Origin: Aphanothece sacrum FPU1
GTDB lineage: Bacteria > Cyanobacteriota > Cyanobacteriia > Cyanobacteriales > Microcystaceae
NCBI RefSeq assembly: GCF_003864295.1
Contig: NZ_BDQK01000013.1
Span: 310,001 to 374,000, forward strand
Length of the DNA: 64,000 nucleotides
Direction of reading: 5' to 3'
Shown: piece after piece, positions 7,840-17,013 of the stretch
How the letters are laid out: the number at the start of each line of letters is the position of its first letter
Numbering within the stretch: position 1 is the stretch's first letter
The notes under the pieces: model-generated
The model's database searches: none
What the model was told of the DNA's origin: nothing
The model's input: the letters and a program-made list of their open reading frames with translations, nothing else
Program-made: the position numbers and the translations under genes

Positions 7840-10692
7840 ATGAACGTTATTCTAGATACTTTACAGTCGATTATTAATACTCCTGATTCAGCAAATCCCC
7901 TATCTTCCATGGAAAACCCTATCCTAGATCAAGGTAAACTAGGAGATAATTTGAGTATTAATAATTTACTAGATCAACAAACTGGATGGGTAGGTAATAA
8001 ATTAGGTCATGTGTTTTGCAATTCCAATTTATCTTGTTCTTGTTCTAGTTGTACAAATCCAATATTATTAGATAATATTACTCCCCAAAATACGGTTAGT
8101 AGCGGAACCACTTCTCTCTCTCCTCAAGACACAACGACTAACCTTCCTATAGATGCCATTTTGTCTGGAACTCAGTGGTATTTGACATCAACAAATAAGA
8201 CTGTTACCTACAGTTTTTATGAAGATACTATCTTTGCTGGTTCATATTATGGTTTTCAAACAGGAATTAGAGAAGTTAGTGAAGGTATCAAAAGCAATGT
8301 TAGATCTATTTTAAATTGGGTTCAAAGTATCATTAATGTCAACTTCCTTGAAGTTCAAGAAACTGATACCAGTACTTATGGGCAGATGAGATTTATGCTA
8401 TCTGATAGCCCTAATTATGCTTATACTTATTATCCTTTCATAGATGATTTAGCAGGAGATGTATACCTTAAGGGAACCTATGATAATGCTGCCAATACTA
8501 ATGGGTTTCAAAATCCAGGAGGTAAACATGGTTTTATGTCTCTTATTCACGAAATTGGTCATGCTTTAGGATTACAACATTCTTTTGATGGAGGTTTAGA
8601 TCCCTCTTTAGATAACTCTAATAATACCGTGATGGGTTATAATTTCAAATATGGAGATGTCAGTACCGCCTCAACATTTGCACCCCTAGATATTGCCGCT
8701 TTACAATCACTTTATGGGGCCAGAGTCACTACTACTAATGATACTTATTTATTTAAAACCATTGATAAATTTACCGTCAATGGTCAATCGGGATTAAATA
8801 CTAATAGTCCTAATGTTGTCAAACAAACAATTTGGGATGGAGACGGCAATGATACGATTGATTTATCCCTTGTTGCTGCTAATACTGCCGGATATCGAGT
8901 TGACTTAAATCCTGGGGGATTTATTACTCAAAATAATGTTTATCAGGCAAAGACTTATACCATCAATGGTATTGCTTATCAAACCACTGCTTCAGGAACA
9001 CAAATTGCTTATGATACCTTCATTGAAAATCTCATTAATTCTAAGAGTAGTGACAATATTTACCTCAATGCTATAGCTAATAAAGTAAGTGGTTATAATT
9101 CCACAATAGAGACAGGTAACGATATCATTTACAATGGAACCAGTCAAGATATTTTACAACTAGATTATAATTTCTCTGAGGTTACTCATACCCAAAATCT
9201 TAATGACTTAGTGCTAGGATTAGGAACAAATGGTTCGATTACCTTAAAAGATTATTACCTTAATCTTACCGATCAAATCAATATTCAATATGCTGATATC
9301 TTAAGGGTTTCTATTAGTGATGCTCAAGTTATCGAAGGTAATAGTGGTTTAACTAAGTTATTATTCACCGTTAATCTTTCTGATGCTGCCACTGAAGCAT
9401 TTACCCTTAATTATAACACCATTGATGGAACAGCAACGGGAGGAATTGATTATGCTTCAATAACTAATGGAAGTCTTAATTTCTTAGTGGGTGAAACTCA
9501 GAAAACTATTGAAGTACAAGTTAATGGTGATCTAACTGATGAAGACAATGAAAATTTTATCTTACAACTGTTTAAAAATAGCACTACTCCTGCATCTATT
9601 TCTTTGCTAAACTCTCAAGGTTTGGGAAATATTATCGATGATGATGTACAAGCAAGATTATCTATTACTGATGTTACTGTTAATGAAAAAAATGGTACAG
9701 CAACTTTAAGGGTTAATCTCTCTAAGTCTCTTGATAATGTAGTCAGTGTAGATTACAATACTACTAATAGTAGTGCGATCGCTGGACAAGATTATACGGA
9801 TCAGACGGGGACAATAACATTTAATGCAGGGGTAACTCAACAATTCATTACGATTAACCTAATGAATAACACTGTTTATGAACCTACTGCCGAAAAGTTT
9901 TTTGTGAATCTTACTAATGCGAAAAATGCTACTATCAGTGATAATCAAGGAGTTGTTACCATTACAGATAATGATAGTAAACCTACTATTTCTATTAATG
10001 ATGTTACTAAATTAGAAAGGAATATTTCGGGAACAACAACAACTTTCTGGTTTACAGTTAGTCTTTCTAATGCTAGTAGTCAAAGTATAAGCGTCAATTA
10101 TAATACCCTTAATAGAACGGCGGTTGCGGGGTCTGATTATATAGGTAAGAGTGGAATACTGACGTTTAACCCACTACAAACTAGAAAAACCATTAGTGTT
10201 ACAGTGAATGCGGATTCTAATAGTGAAGCTAATGAACAATTTTTTGTCAATTTAAGTAATCCAACTAATGCTACTATTGCCGATCGACAAGGAATAGGAA
10301 CTATTCTAACTGATGATGCTATCACTACGGTAACAAAAGTAGCAAGCATTACACGACCCTCTGCTACATTGTTAAATTCGACTGATAAGATTGATATTCT
10401 AACTGGAACTACACAAGCAGATTTATTTAGTTTAGGAAATAGTAAATCTGCTTATTTTAATGAGATAGGTTTTGACGATTTGCCTATCCTTAAAAATTTT
10501 CAAGAACAACAAAATGATACTATTCAACTAATGTATCGATTAATATCATCTTTTGAAGATGATATTAATAGCAGTAAAGATGTCAAAGGAACAGAAAATT
10601 TCTACAACAATCAGGATAATCAAGAACTGATCAGTATTGTTTCAGACCTTAATTCTATGAGTCTTGAAAGTAAAGCATTTAGCTTTGTGTAA
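7840..10692 (+). CDS. Secreted M10-type zinc metalloprotease with Calx-beta repeats (copy 1)
   Basis: A 950-residue protein. It has no N-terminal signal peptide. A cysteine cluster C60, C66, C68, C71 precedes the protease. The catalytic zinc site HEIGHALGLQH starts at His237, and VMGYN downstream supplies the Met-turn, as in serralysins and matrixins. After the Peptidase_M10_C-like part come three Calx-beta domains (about 490-600, 605-710 and 712-825), which usually bind calcium. The C-terminus (DILTGT, DLFSLG, ending LESKAFSFV) resembles tails of type I-secreted cyanobacterial proteins. The terminal part looks degenerate compared with copy 2. A good AAGAGG ribosome site precedes the ATG. The pair with copy 2 suggests tandem duplication. 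Substrate unknown. Confidence 0.82.
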   Translation: MNVILDTLQSIINTPDSANPLSSMENPILDQGKLGDNLSINNLLDQQTGWVGNKLGHVFCNSNLSCSCSSCTNPILLDNITPQNTVSSGTTSLSPQDTTTNLPIDAILSGTQWYLTSTNKTVTYSFYEDTIFAGSYYGFQTGIREVSEGIKSNVRSILNWVQSIINVNFLEVQETDTSTYGQMRFMLSDSPNYAYTYYPFIDDLAGDVYLKGTYDNAANTNGFQNPGGKHGFMSLIHEIGHALGLQHSFDGGLDPSLDNSNNTVMGYNFKYGDVSTASTFAPLDIAALQSLYGARVTTTNDTYLFKTIDKFTVNGQSGLNTNSPNVVKQTIWDGDGNDTIDLSLVAANTAGYRVDLNPGGFITQNNVYQAKTYTINGIAYQTTASGTQIAYDTFIENLINSKSSDNIYLNAIANKVSGYNSTIETGNDIIYNGTSQDILQLDYNFSEVTHTQNLNDLVLGLGTNGSITLKDYYLNLTDQINIQYADILRVSISDAQVIEGNSGLTKLLFTVNLSDAATEAFTLNYNTIDGTATGGIDYASITNGSLNFLVGETQKTIEVQVNGDLTDEDNENFILQLFKNSTTPASISLLNSQGLGNIIDDDVQARLSITDVTVNEKNGTATLRVNLSKSLDNVVSVDYNTTNSSAIAGQDYTDQTGTITFNAGVTQQFITINLMNNTVYEPTAEKFFVNLTNAKNATISDNQGVVTITDNDSKPTISINDVTKLERNISGTTTTFWFTVSLSNASSQSISVNYNTLNRTAVAGSDYIGKSGILTFNPLQTRKTISVTVNADSNSEANEQFFVNLSNPTNATIADRQGIGTILTDDAITTVTKVASITRPSATLLNSTDKIDILTGTTQADLFSLGNSKSAYFNEIGFDDLPILKNFQEQQNDTIQLMYRLISSFEDDINSSKDVKGTENFYNNQDNQELISIVSDLNSMSLESKAFSFV

Positions 10693-10760
10693 TCACGATT
10701 AATTAGTTGTTATGGAAAATCAATTTATCCCTAACAACTAATATGAAATCCAATTCAGGA

Positions 10761-10920
10761 TCTCCCGTACCTGTGGTGATAAGTAAAGCTTATAATTCGT
10801 AGGGTGGGTTAGACGCGGCTATGATTTTGATGAAAAACTAATAATTTTTAAGGCGCGTCGTAACCCACCATATAAAGTATTGTAGCTGATTATACATTTT
10901 ATACCAAGATGTCGGGAGAG
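10761..10920 (+). repeat. MITE-like repeat, TCTCCCG family, copy 1
   Basis: About 160 bp starting TCTCCCGTACCTGTGGTGAT and ending with CCAAGATGTCGGGAGA, giving short imperfect terminal inverted repeats. Inside is a second inverted pair, GGTGGGTTA near the left and TAACCCACC near the right. A second copy at 16497-16655 in opposite orientation is nearly identical. It has no coding capacity, so it looks like a non-autonomous element. No matching transposase is in the window. Confidence 0.75.
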
Positions 10921-10956
10921 CCGGTATTGGGAAAATCGGTTCTGAGAACGGCTTTT

Positions 10957-10977
10957 TGGCGGATGGGTAATCCGCCA
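10957..10977. terminator. Hairpin, terminator-like
   Basis: Perfect 8-bp stem TGGCGGAT / ATCCGCCA with a 5-base loop, preceded on the plus strand by GGCTTTT. It follows the MITE-like element and lies 265 bp after the first metalloprotease gene. There is no T-run directly after it, so it may be part of a repeat rather than a real terminator. Confidence 0.35.
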
Positions 10978-11363
10978 CTAATAGAAATAGTATTTACATA
11001 CAAAAAAACGACTATCTTTTTTGTCTTAACAGGAAATTTACTTAATTAAAAAAGAATATTTATCATTAATTTTACTTACACATTTATACTAAACTTTAAT
11101 ATTTCCTCAATTAAGCTATCAATAAATACCTAATTTTAATCAAAACTTTAAAAAATAAGTAATCATTTAACAGTGATGCTACATAGATAACTAAGTGTTT
11201 ATAATTAATAATTTTATAATTTAGTATAGTCACTAATAATATCTGATAAAAATCAAATCTTCCGAGATTACTCTGTGGGCATTGCCAAAAAGCATCAGTT
11301 AAATTTGAAAAAAGATTAAATAACTGAGACAACTTTATTTAAGAGGCGGAAAAAGAAGTAATT

Positions 11364-14300
11364 ATGGATATTAAATTGATTCTAGATGCTTTGCATTCGA
11401 TTATTAATCCTTCTGATGCAACAGATTACGTATCTTTGATAAAAAAAACTAGCGATTTTATTATTGAACATAGTAAGGAGTTAGGGTTATCTGTTAATAG
11501 CATAAATCCAGTAAATTCACCGATAACATTTAATCATTCAGATGTTAATCAAAGCTTAGAAAAATTTAGTAATTTAGAAGAACGTTTAAATAAGATTTTT
11601 GATAACATCAATTTGCCAAAACAATCTCAAACTCTTTTACGAGAGCAGATTACAAAAAAAATCTTAGACAAAATAGCTGGACTAGATCAAGGAAAACTAG
11701 GACATGAATTAACCAACAATAATCAAATACTAGGAGAAATAAATGACCAATTAAATTCAAATTTAGGGTCATTTATTTCTCATTTTACCACTAATAATTT
11801 ACTAGAGCGACAAATTGGATGGGTAGGTAATAACTCAGACGATAAATTCTCTACTCCTAATTTATCTTGTTCTTGTCCTAATTGCACAAACCCAATATTA
11901 TTAAATAATACTACCTCCCAAAATATTGTTAGTGGCAAAACAACTTCTCTGTCTCCTGAAGGAACAACTACTAATCTTCCCATAAATGCTCTTTTGTCTG
12001 GAAATAAGTGGACTTTTCCATCGACCAATACTACTGCTACTTCCACTTCCAGTCCTACACTTACCTACAGTTTTTATGAAGACACTATCTTTGCTGGTTC
12101 ATATTATGGTGTTGAAACAGGAGTTAGAGAAGTTAGTGAAGGGGTCAAAACCAATGTTAGATCTATTTTAAATTGGGTTCAAAATACTATTAATATCAAC
12201 TTCCTTGAAGTCCAAGAAACTAATAAAAGTACCTATGGACAGATGCGATTCATGATATCTGATAATCCTAATTATGCTTATGCTTATTATCCTTCAACAG
12301 GTACTATGGGAGGAGAGGTACATCTTAAAGGAAGCTATGATAATACTAGCACTACTAATGGGTTTCAAAATCCAGGAGGTAAACATGGTTTTATGTCTCT
12401 TATTCACGAAATTGGTCATGCTTTAGGATTAAGACATTCTTTTGATGGAGGTTTAGATCCCTCTTTAGATAACTCTAATAATACCGTGATGGGTTATAAT
12501 TTTAAATATGGAGATGTCAGTGCCGCCTCAACATTTGCACCCCTAGATATTGCCGCTTTACAATCACTTTATGGGGCTAGAGTCACTACTACTAATGATA
12601 CTTATCTATTTAAAACCATTGATAAATTTACCGTCAATGGTCAATCGGGATTAAATACTAATAGTCCTAATGTTGTCAAACAAACAATTTGGGATGGAGA
12701 CGGCAATGATACGATTGATTTATCCCTTGTTGCTGCTAATACTGCCGGATATCGAGTTGACTTAAATCCTGGGGGATTTATTACTCAAAATAATGTTTAT
12801 CAGGCAAAGACTTATACCATCAATGGTATTGCTTATCAAACCACTGCTTCAGGAACACAAATTGCTTATGATACCTTCATTGAAAATCTCATTAATTCTA
12901 AGAGTAGTGACAATATTTACCTCAATGCTATAGCTAATAAAGTAAGTGGTTATAATTCCACAATAGAGACAGGTAACGATATCATTTACAATGGAACGAG
13001 TCAAGATATTGTACAATTAGATTACAAGTTTTCTGCAGTTACTCGTACCCAAACTGTCAATGATTTAGTGCTAGGATTAGGCACGAAAGGCTCGATTACT
13101 TTAAAAGATTATTACCTTAATCTTACCAATCAAATCAATGTTAATTATCTTGATAGCTTAGGGATTTCTATTAGTGATGCTCAAGTTATCGAAGGTAATA
13201 GTGGTATAACTAAGTTATTATTCACCGTTAATCTTTCTGGTGCTGCCACTGAAGCATTTACCCTTAATTATAATACCGTTGATGGAACCGCAAAGGGAGG
13301 AATTGATTATGCTTCAATAACTAATGGAAGTCTTAATTTTTTAGTGGGTGAAACTCATAAAACTATTGAAGTACAAGTTAATGGTGATCTAGTTTATGAC
13401 GGCAATGAAAATCTGACATTACAACTGTTGAAAAATAGCAATATTCCTGGCTATATTTATCTGCTAGACTCTCAAGGTTTGGGAACTATTATCGATGATG
13501 ATGTGCCATCAAAATTATCTATTACTGATGTTACTGTTAATGAAAATGGTACGGCAACTTTAGCTGTTAATCTTTCCGGTGCAGCAGGTACAACAGTTAG
13601 TGTAGACTACAGCACTGCTAATGGTACCGCGCTGTCAGATTCAGATTATACGGCTCAGACGGGGACACTAACATTTAATGCAGGGGTAACTCAACAATTC
13701 ATTACGATTAGTCTAATAAATGACACAGTTTATGAACCCACTGCCGAAAAGTTTTTTGTTAATCTAACCAATGCAAAAAATGCTACTATCAGCAATAATC
13801 AAGGAGTTGTTACCATTATAGATAATGATAGTAAACCAACCATTTCTATTAATGATGTTACTAAATTAGAAGGGAATGTTTCGGGAAGTATAAACAAAAC
13901 AACTTTCCAGTTTACAGTTAGTCTTTCTAATGCTAGTAGCCAAAGTATAAGTGTTAATTATGCAACAGCAAATGGCACAGCAATCGCGGGGAGTACATCA
14001 GATTATCTGAGTAATAGTGGAATACTGACGTTTAGCCCATTACAAACTAGCAAAACCATTAGTGTTACTGTAAACCGGGATTCTATTAGTGAAGTTAATG
14101 AACAATTTTTTGTCAATTTAACTAATCCGACTAATGCTACTATTGCCGATGGACAAGGAATAGGAACCATTACAAATGATGATGTTATTACTGGGGCAAC
14201 AAAAACAGCAAACCGTCGTAAAATACTACCCTCAGCTACGGTTTTAGCTTCGACTGATAAGGTGGATATTTTAACAGGAACTAACAAAAAAGATTTGTTT

Positions 14301-14573
14301 ACTTTAGGAGATAGTAAATCAGTTTATTATGCTCAGAGAGGGTTTGATGATTTAGCTGTCATTAAAGATTTTCAAGAAGGTGATACTATTCAACTGCATG
14401 GTGATGCTTCTATGTATAAATTAATGTCATCTTTTGATGCTAATATTTATGGCATTGGAGATTTTAAAGGAACAGGAATTTTTAACAACAATCAAGATAA
14501 TCAAGAACTGATTGGTATTGTTTCAGACGTTAATTCTATGAGTCTTGAAAGTAAAGCATTTAGCTTTGTTTAA
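11364..14573 (+). CDS. Secreted M10-type zinc metalloprotease with Calx-beta repeats (copy 2)
   Basis: A 1069-residue paralogue of the gene at 7840. It has about 110 extra N-terminal residues (a helical region with SLEKFSNLEERLNKIFDN). The cysteine cluster CSCPNC comes before the protease, and the zinc site HEIGHALGLRH starts near His348. Three Calx-beta domains and a better-preserved C-terminal domain (DILTGTNKKDLFTLG, IKDFQEGDTIQL) follow, with the same terminal LESKAFSFV, a likely type I secretion signal. A 391-bp stretch (12607-12997) is identical base for base to 8750-9140 of copy 1, while flanks differ, which suggests recent gene conversion. The substrate and exporter are not in this window. 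Confidence 0.82.
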   Translation: MDIKLILDALHSIINPSDATDYVSLIKKTSDFIIEHSKELGLSVNSINPVNSPITFNHSDVNQSLEKFSNLEERLNKIFDNINLPKQSQTLLREQITKKILDKIAGLDQGKLGHELTNNNQILGEINDQLNSNLGSFISHFTTNNLLERQIGWVGNNSDDKFSTPNLSCSCPNCTNPILLNNTTSQNIVSGKTTSLSPEGTTTNLPINALLSGNKWTFPSTNTTATSTSSPTLTYSFYEDTIFAGSYYGVETGVREVSEGVKTNVRSILNWVQNTININFLEVQETNKSTYGQMRFMISDNPNYAYAYYPSTGTMGGEVHLKGSYDNTSTTNGFQNPGGKHGFMSLIHEIGHALGLRHSFDGGLDPSLDNSNNTVMGYNFKYGDVSAASTFAPLDIAALQSLYGARVTTTNDTYLFKTIDKFTVNGQSGLNTNSPNVVKQTIWDGDGNDTIDLSLVAANTAGYRVDLNPGGFITQNNVYQAKTYTINGIAYQTTASGTQIAYDTFIENLINSKSSDNIYLNAIANKVSGYNSTIETGNDIIYNGTSQDIVQLDYKFSAVTRTQTVNDLVLGLGTKGSITLKDYYLNLTNQINVNYLDSLGISISDAQVIEGNSGITKLLFTVNLSGAATEAFTLNYNTVDGTAKGGIDYASITNGSLNFLVGETHKTIEVQVNGDLVYDGNENLTLQLLKNSNIPGYIYLLDSQGLGTIIDDDVPSKLSITDVTVNENGTATLAVNLSGAAGTTVSVDYSTANGTALSDSDYTAQTGTLTFNAGVTQQFITISLINDTVYEPTAEKFFVNLTNAKNATISNNQGVVTIIDNDSKPTISINDVTKLEGNVSGSINKTTFQFTVSLSNASSQSISVNYATANGTAIAGSTSDYLSNSGILTFSPLQTSKTISVTVNRDSISEVNEQFFVNLTNPTNATIADGQGIGTITNDDVITGATKTANRRKILPSATVLASTDKVDILTGTNKKDLFTLGDSKSVYYAQRGFDDLAVIKDFQEGDTIQLHGDASMYKLMSSFDANIYGIGDFKGTGIFNNNQDNQELIGIVSDVNSMSLESKAFSFV

Positions 14574-14596
14574 TTACAAATTAATAGATGATAAGT

Positions 14597-14723
14597 AAGT
14601 AGTCGGACATAAATAAACAATACTATGTTGAGAAATGTAACTAGGTTGTAACCCCTCTCCCTGCTCCCCGCTCCCCGCTCCCCTGCTGACTTCACCGTAA
14701 CATTTATTTTTGTCCAGGTACTT
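14597..14723 (-). repeat. MITE-like repeat, GGACA family, copy A
   Basis: A 127-bp element whose ends carry imperfect inverted repeats around the core GGACAWAAATAAAC. It lies 20 bp after the stop of the second metalloprotease gene. Copies at 32479-32599 and 50025-50146 are in opposite orientation. The middle is a variable run of CTCCCCGC-like direct repeats. Confidence 0.8.
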
Positions 14724-14724
14724 A

Positions 14725-14752
14725 GTAGGTGTCAACGGCCGTTGACCCCTAC
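14725..14752. repeat. GTAGG-CAACGGCCGTTG-CCTAC palindrome
   Basis: Nearly perfect 28-bp palindrome centred on CAACGGCCGTTG. It sits between the MITE-like copy and the convergent UbiB-type gene. The same palindrome, perfect over 32 bp, occurs at 48616-48647. It may act as a bidirectional terminator hairpin or be a REP-like element. Confidence 0.6.
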
Positions 14753-14777
14753 TTGTTCATGAAGGTCGTAGAACCAT

Positions 14778-16427
14778 TTATTTTAATCTTCCTGACCTCA
14801 AAATACTAATAATTAACCACATTCCTAATAAACTTGCTGCGGCAAATAACACATTACTAATGACGGATAATTGTTGAGTCTGGGAACCCGTAGAAATAAT
14901 AGCAGCCCCCATAATTAATGAACCCAAAACAATACTAAATGATAATCTATTGGCTGAAGAATCAACACTACGTCGTAAGGGTTCTAATTCCTTAATTCGT
15001 AAATTCCATTGCAAAGTTTCTGAAGATAAACGATCTAATAATACCTCAATTTGTCGGGGTGTTTTTAAGTAAATAGATTTGAGATCTAAAACTGTTCTTA
15101 AGCTAGTTTGTAAGGGGGTATCACCAATCAATTGACGACGAAATAAATCTGTCATTAAGGGTTTAATTTCATCAAAAAGATTAACCGAGGGATTAAATTG
15201 ACGGGCCGCACCTTCTAAATTGGCTAAACATTTAGCATATAATCCCAGATTTCCCGGTACTTTTAGTTTATTTTTTCGAGCAATTTGTAATATTTCATAA
15301 ACTACTTCACTAAAATTAAATTGACCAACACTTAAATCATAATACTTGCGTAAGATTTTCTCATAGTCTCCTTGTAATCGTTCTAAACTAACAGGTTGAC
15401 CTGATTCTGATAACTCAATTGTTAATTGAGTACATCCTCTTGCATCTAAATCAAAAATCGCAAGTAATAGTTGGGTTAAAATTTGTTGTGTTCGTGGATC
15501 AAGACGACCTACCATACCACAATCAATAATAGCAACTCGACCATCTTCGAGATAAAAAATATTACCTGGATGGGGATCGGCATGAAAAAAACCATCAATA
15601 TAAAGTTGTTGAAAAAATGCTCTAAATAATAAGGTCGTTACTTGTTTTTTGCGTTGTTCAATGGATATTTCAGTAGTAGGAATATTGAGATCAGCTTGTA
15701 AAATTGGTTGCCCATTTAACCATTCTAATACTAATATTTTTTCTGTAGTCATTTCCCAATAAACTTGAGGAACTAGTAAGTCTTTAGGATTAAACCAACT
15801 ACTCTTAGATAAATTCTGACGCAGTTTATCAGTATAACGTCCCTCTTGAGTAAAATCTAATTCTTTTGTAATTGCTTGAGCAAATTCATCGGCTAAATTT
15901 ACAATATCATAATTTTGTCCAAATTCAGTTAATGAAACTAGCTCAGCAATACCTTTAATTAAGATGATATCTTGATCTACAATACTGTCAATTCCTGGTC
16001 GTTGAACTTTAATTGCAACTTGTTGACCATCAGTTAAAGTTGCGCGATGAATTTGTCCAATTGATCCGGCGGCAATAGGATTAGGATTAACTTGAAGAAA
16101 AATAGTCTCTAAAGGTTGTTTTAATTGTTGACGAAGTAGTGTTTCAATTTCTGTCCAAGCAACCGGAGGAACATTAGCTTGTAAATCTGTTAAAGCATTA
16201 ATATAATTAGGTGGAAGAATATCAGGTCTGGTACTCATAAGTTGACCTAATTTAACATAAAATGGCCCTAGTTCTACTAATATATTACGCAAAACTTCGG
16301 GAGTGGGAATCTGAGGATTATCTGCTTTCCCAACGGTTAAAAGTCCTTTCATATAATCCCAACCATTACTAAATACAACTTCAATAATTTCTCTTTGACG
16401 CGCACTGGTTTTAGTTAAAGAAAACAT
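14778..16427 (-). CDS. UbiB/ABC1/AarF-family atypical kinase
   Basis: A 549-residue protein-kinase-like ATPase of the ABC1/UbiB family. In cyanobacteria and plastids these proteins are tied to prenylquinone metabolism and thylakoid membranes. The family's KxGQ motif (YVKLGQLMSTRPDILPP, near 54), the alanine-rich loop AAGSIGQIHRA (near 118), the catalytic DGFFHADPHPGN (near 280) and the metal-binding VAIIDCGM are all visible. Two hydrophobic spans at the C-terminus (about 497-545) would anchor it in a membrane. It is convergent with the second metalloprotease gene. The substrate is not known. Confidence 0.88.
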   Translation of the reverse strand: MFSLTKTSARQREIIEVVFSNGWDYMKGLLTVGKADNPQIPTPEVLRNILVELGPFYVKLGQLMSTRPDILPPNYINALTDLQANVPPVAWTEIETLLRQQLKQPLETIFLQVNPNPIAAGSIGQIHRATLTDGQQVAIKVQRPGIDSIVDQDIILIKGIAELVSLTEFGQNYDIVNLADEFAQAITKELDFTQEGRYTDKLRQNLSKSSWFNPKDLLVPQVYWEMTTEKILVLEWLNGQPILQADLNIPTTEISIEQRKKQVTTLLFRAFFQQLYIDGFFHADPHPGNIFYLEDGRVAIIDCGMVGRLDPRTQQILTQLLLAIFDLDARGCTQLTIELSESGQPVSLERLQGDYEKILRKYYDLSVGQFNFSEVVYEILQIARKNKLKVPGNLGLYAKCLANLEGAARQFNPSVNLFDEIKPLMTDLFRRQLIGDTPLQTSLRTVLDLKSIYLKTPRQIEVLLDRLSSETLQWNLRIKELEPLRRSVDSSANRLSFSIVLGSLIMGAAIISTGSQTQQLSVISNVLFAAASLLGMWLIISILRSGRLK

Positions 16428-16496
16428 AGTTTTTAAAGTTAATAATTGAAACTTTTACAAAGGTGGTTATAATTAAAGTCACCATAGAAAAGTGCC

Positions 16497-16655
16497 TCTC
16501 CCGACATCTTGGTATAAAATGTATAATCAGCTACAATACTTAATATGGTGGGTTACGACGCGCCTTCAAAGTTATGGGTTTTTCATCAAAATTATAGCCG
16601 CATCTAACCCACCCTACGAATTATAAGCTTTACTTATCACCACAGGTACGGGAGA
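16497..16655 (-). repeat. MITE-like repeat, TCTCCCG family, copy 2
   Basis: A 159-bp copy of the element at 10761-10920 in opposite orientation, with ends TCTCCCGACATCTTGG and GGTACGGGAGA. Differences from copy 1 are few and mostly in the middle. It lies upstream of the UbiB-type gene, so the two copies flank copy 2 of the metalloprotease and the UbiB-type gene as a large inverted pair. Confidence 0.75.
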
Positions 16656-16797
16656 GCCACCCAGGGCGGGTTTAAGCTAAAACGCATTTACAATGCGTTT
16701 TAGCAAGGCAAAAGGCAAAAAGCAAAAGGCTTTCATGGAAGAGGATTGTAGCTTTTTTCTTGCATTTAACCAATAAGCAGTTTAAATGCACAACAGC

Positions 16798-16905
16798 TTA
16801 TTTAACTTTTTTGTGAAAATCATTGCTTTATGTAAAAAACCCAGGGCGGGTTTATTTAACTTTTTTGTGAAAATCATTGCTTTATGTAAAAAACCCGCCC
16901 CTACA
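16798..16905. repeat. 54-bp tandem duplication
   Basis: Two head-to-tail units starting TTATTTAACTTTTTTGTG, period 54 bp. They end with CCAGGGCGGG and CCGCCCCTAC respectively. A third relative in reverse orientation sits at about 26957-27010. These are noncoding dispersed repeats of the GTAGGGGCGGGTTTT type. Confidence 0.7.
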
Positions 16906-17013
16906 AAATTTTGGGGAATTATTTTTTGTACTTACTTGGTATTAAGTTCTTACATTCAAACATACTCGTGTCTTTTGTATTCAACTTTTTTCATTTTTTA
17001 TGCCTCTAATTCC

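Larger units (their letters stand above)
10693..11363. other. Intergenic region between the two metalloprotease genes
   Basis: A 671-bp gap that holds one MITE-like element (10761-10920), a perfect hairpin just after it (10957-10977), and about 370 bp of AT-rich sequence that must include the promoter of the second metalloprotease. A possible AAGAGG ribosome site sits at 11340-11346, and AAGAAG lies nearer to the ATG. An open frame on the minus strand (11111-11332) is hydrophobic and AT-driven and is not believed to be a gene. Confidence 0.6.
16428..17013. other. Repeat-filled intergenic region
   Basis: A 586-bp gap with a short GGTGGTTATAATTAAAGTCACC-type palindrome (near 16462-16485), a MITE-like copy (16497-16655), and a 54-bp direct repeat (16798-16905). 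No gene is supported. A frame at 16786-17031 is open only because it reads through the 54-bp repeat. Confidence 0.6.

Noticed and set aside
11111-11332. 73-codon minus-strand frame upstream of the second metalloprotease
   Set aside because: AT-driven Leu/Ile/Tyr-rich translation, no ribosome site, and it occupies the expected promoter region.
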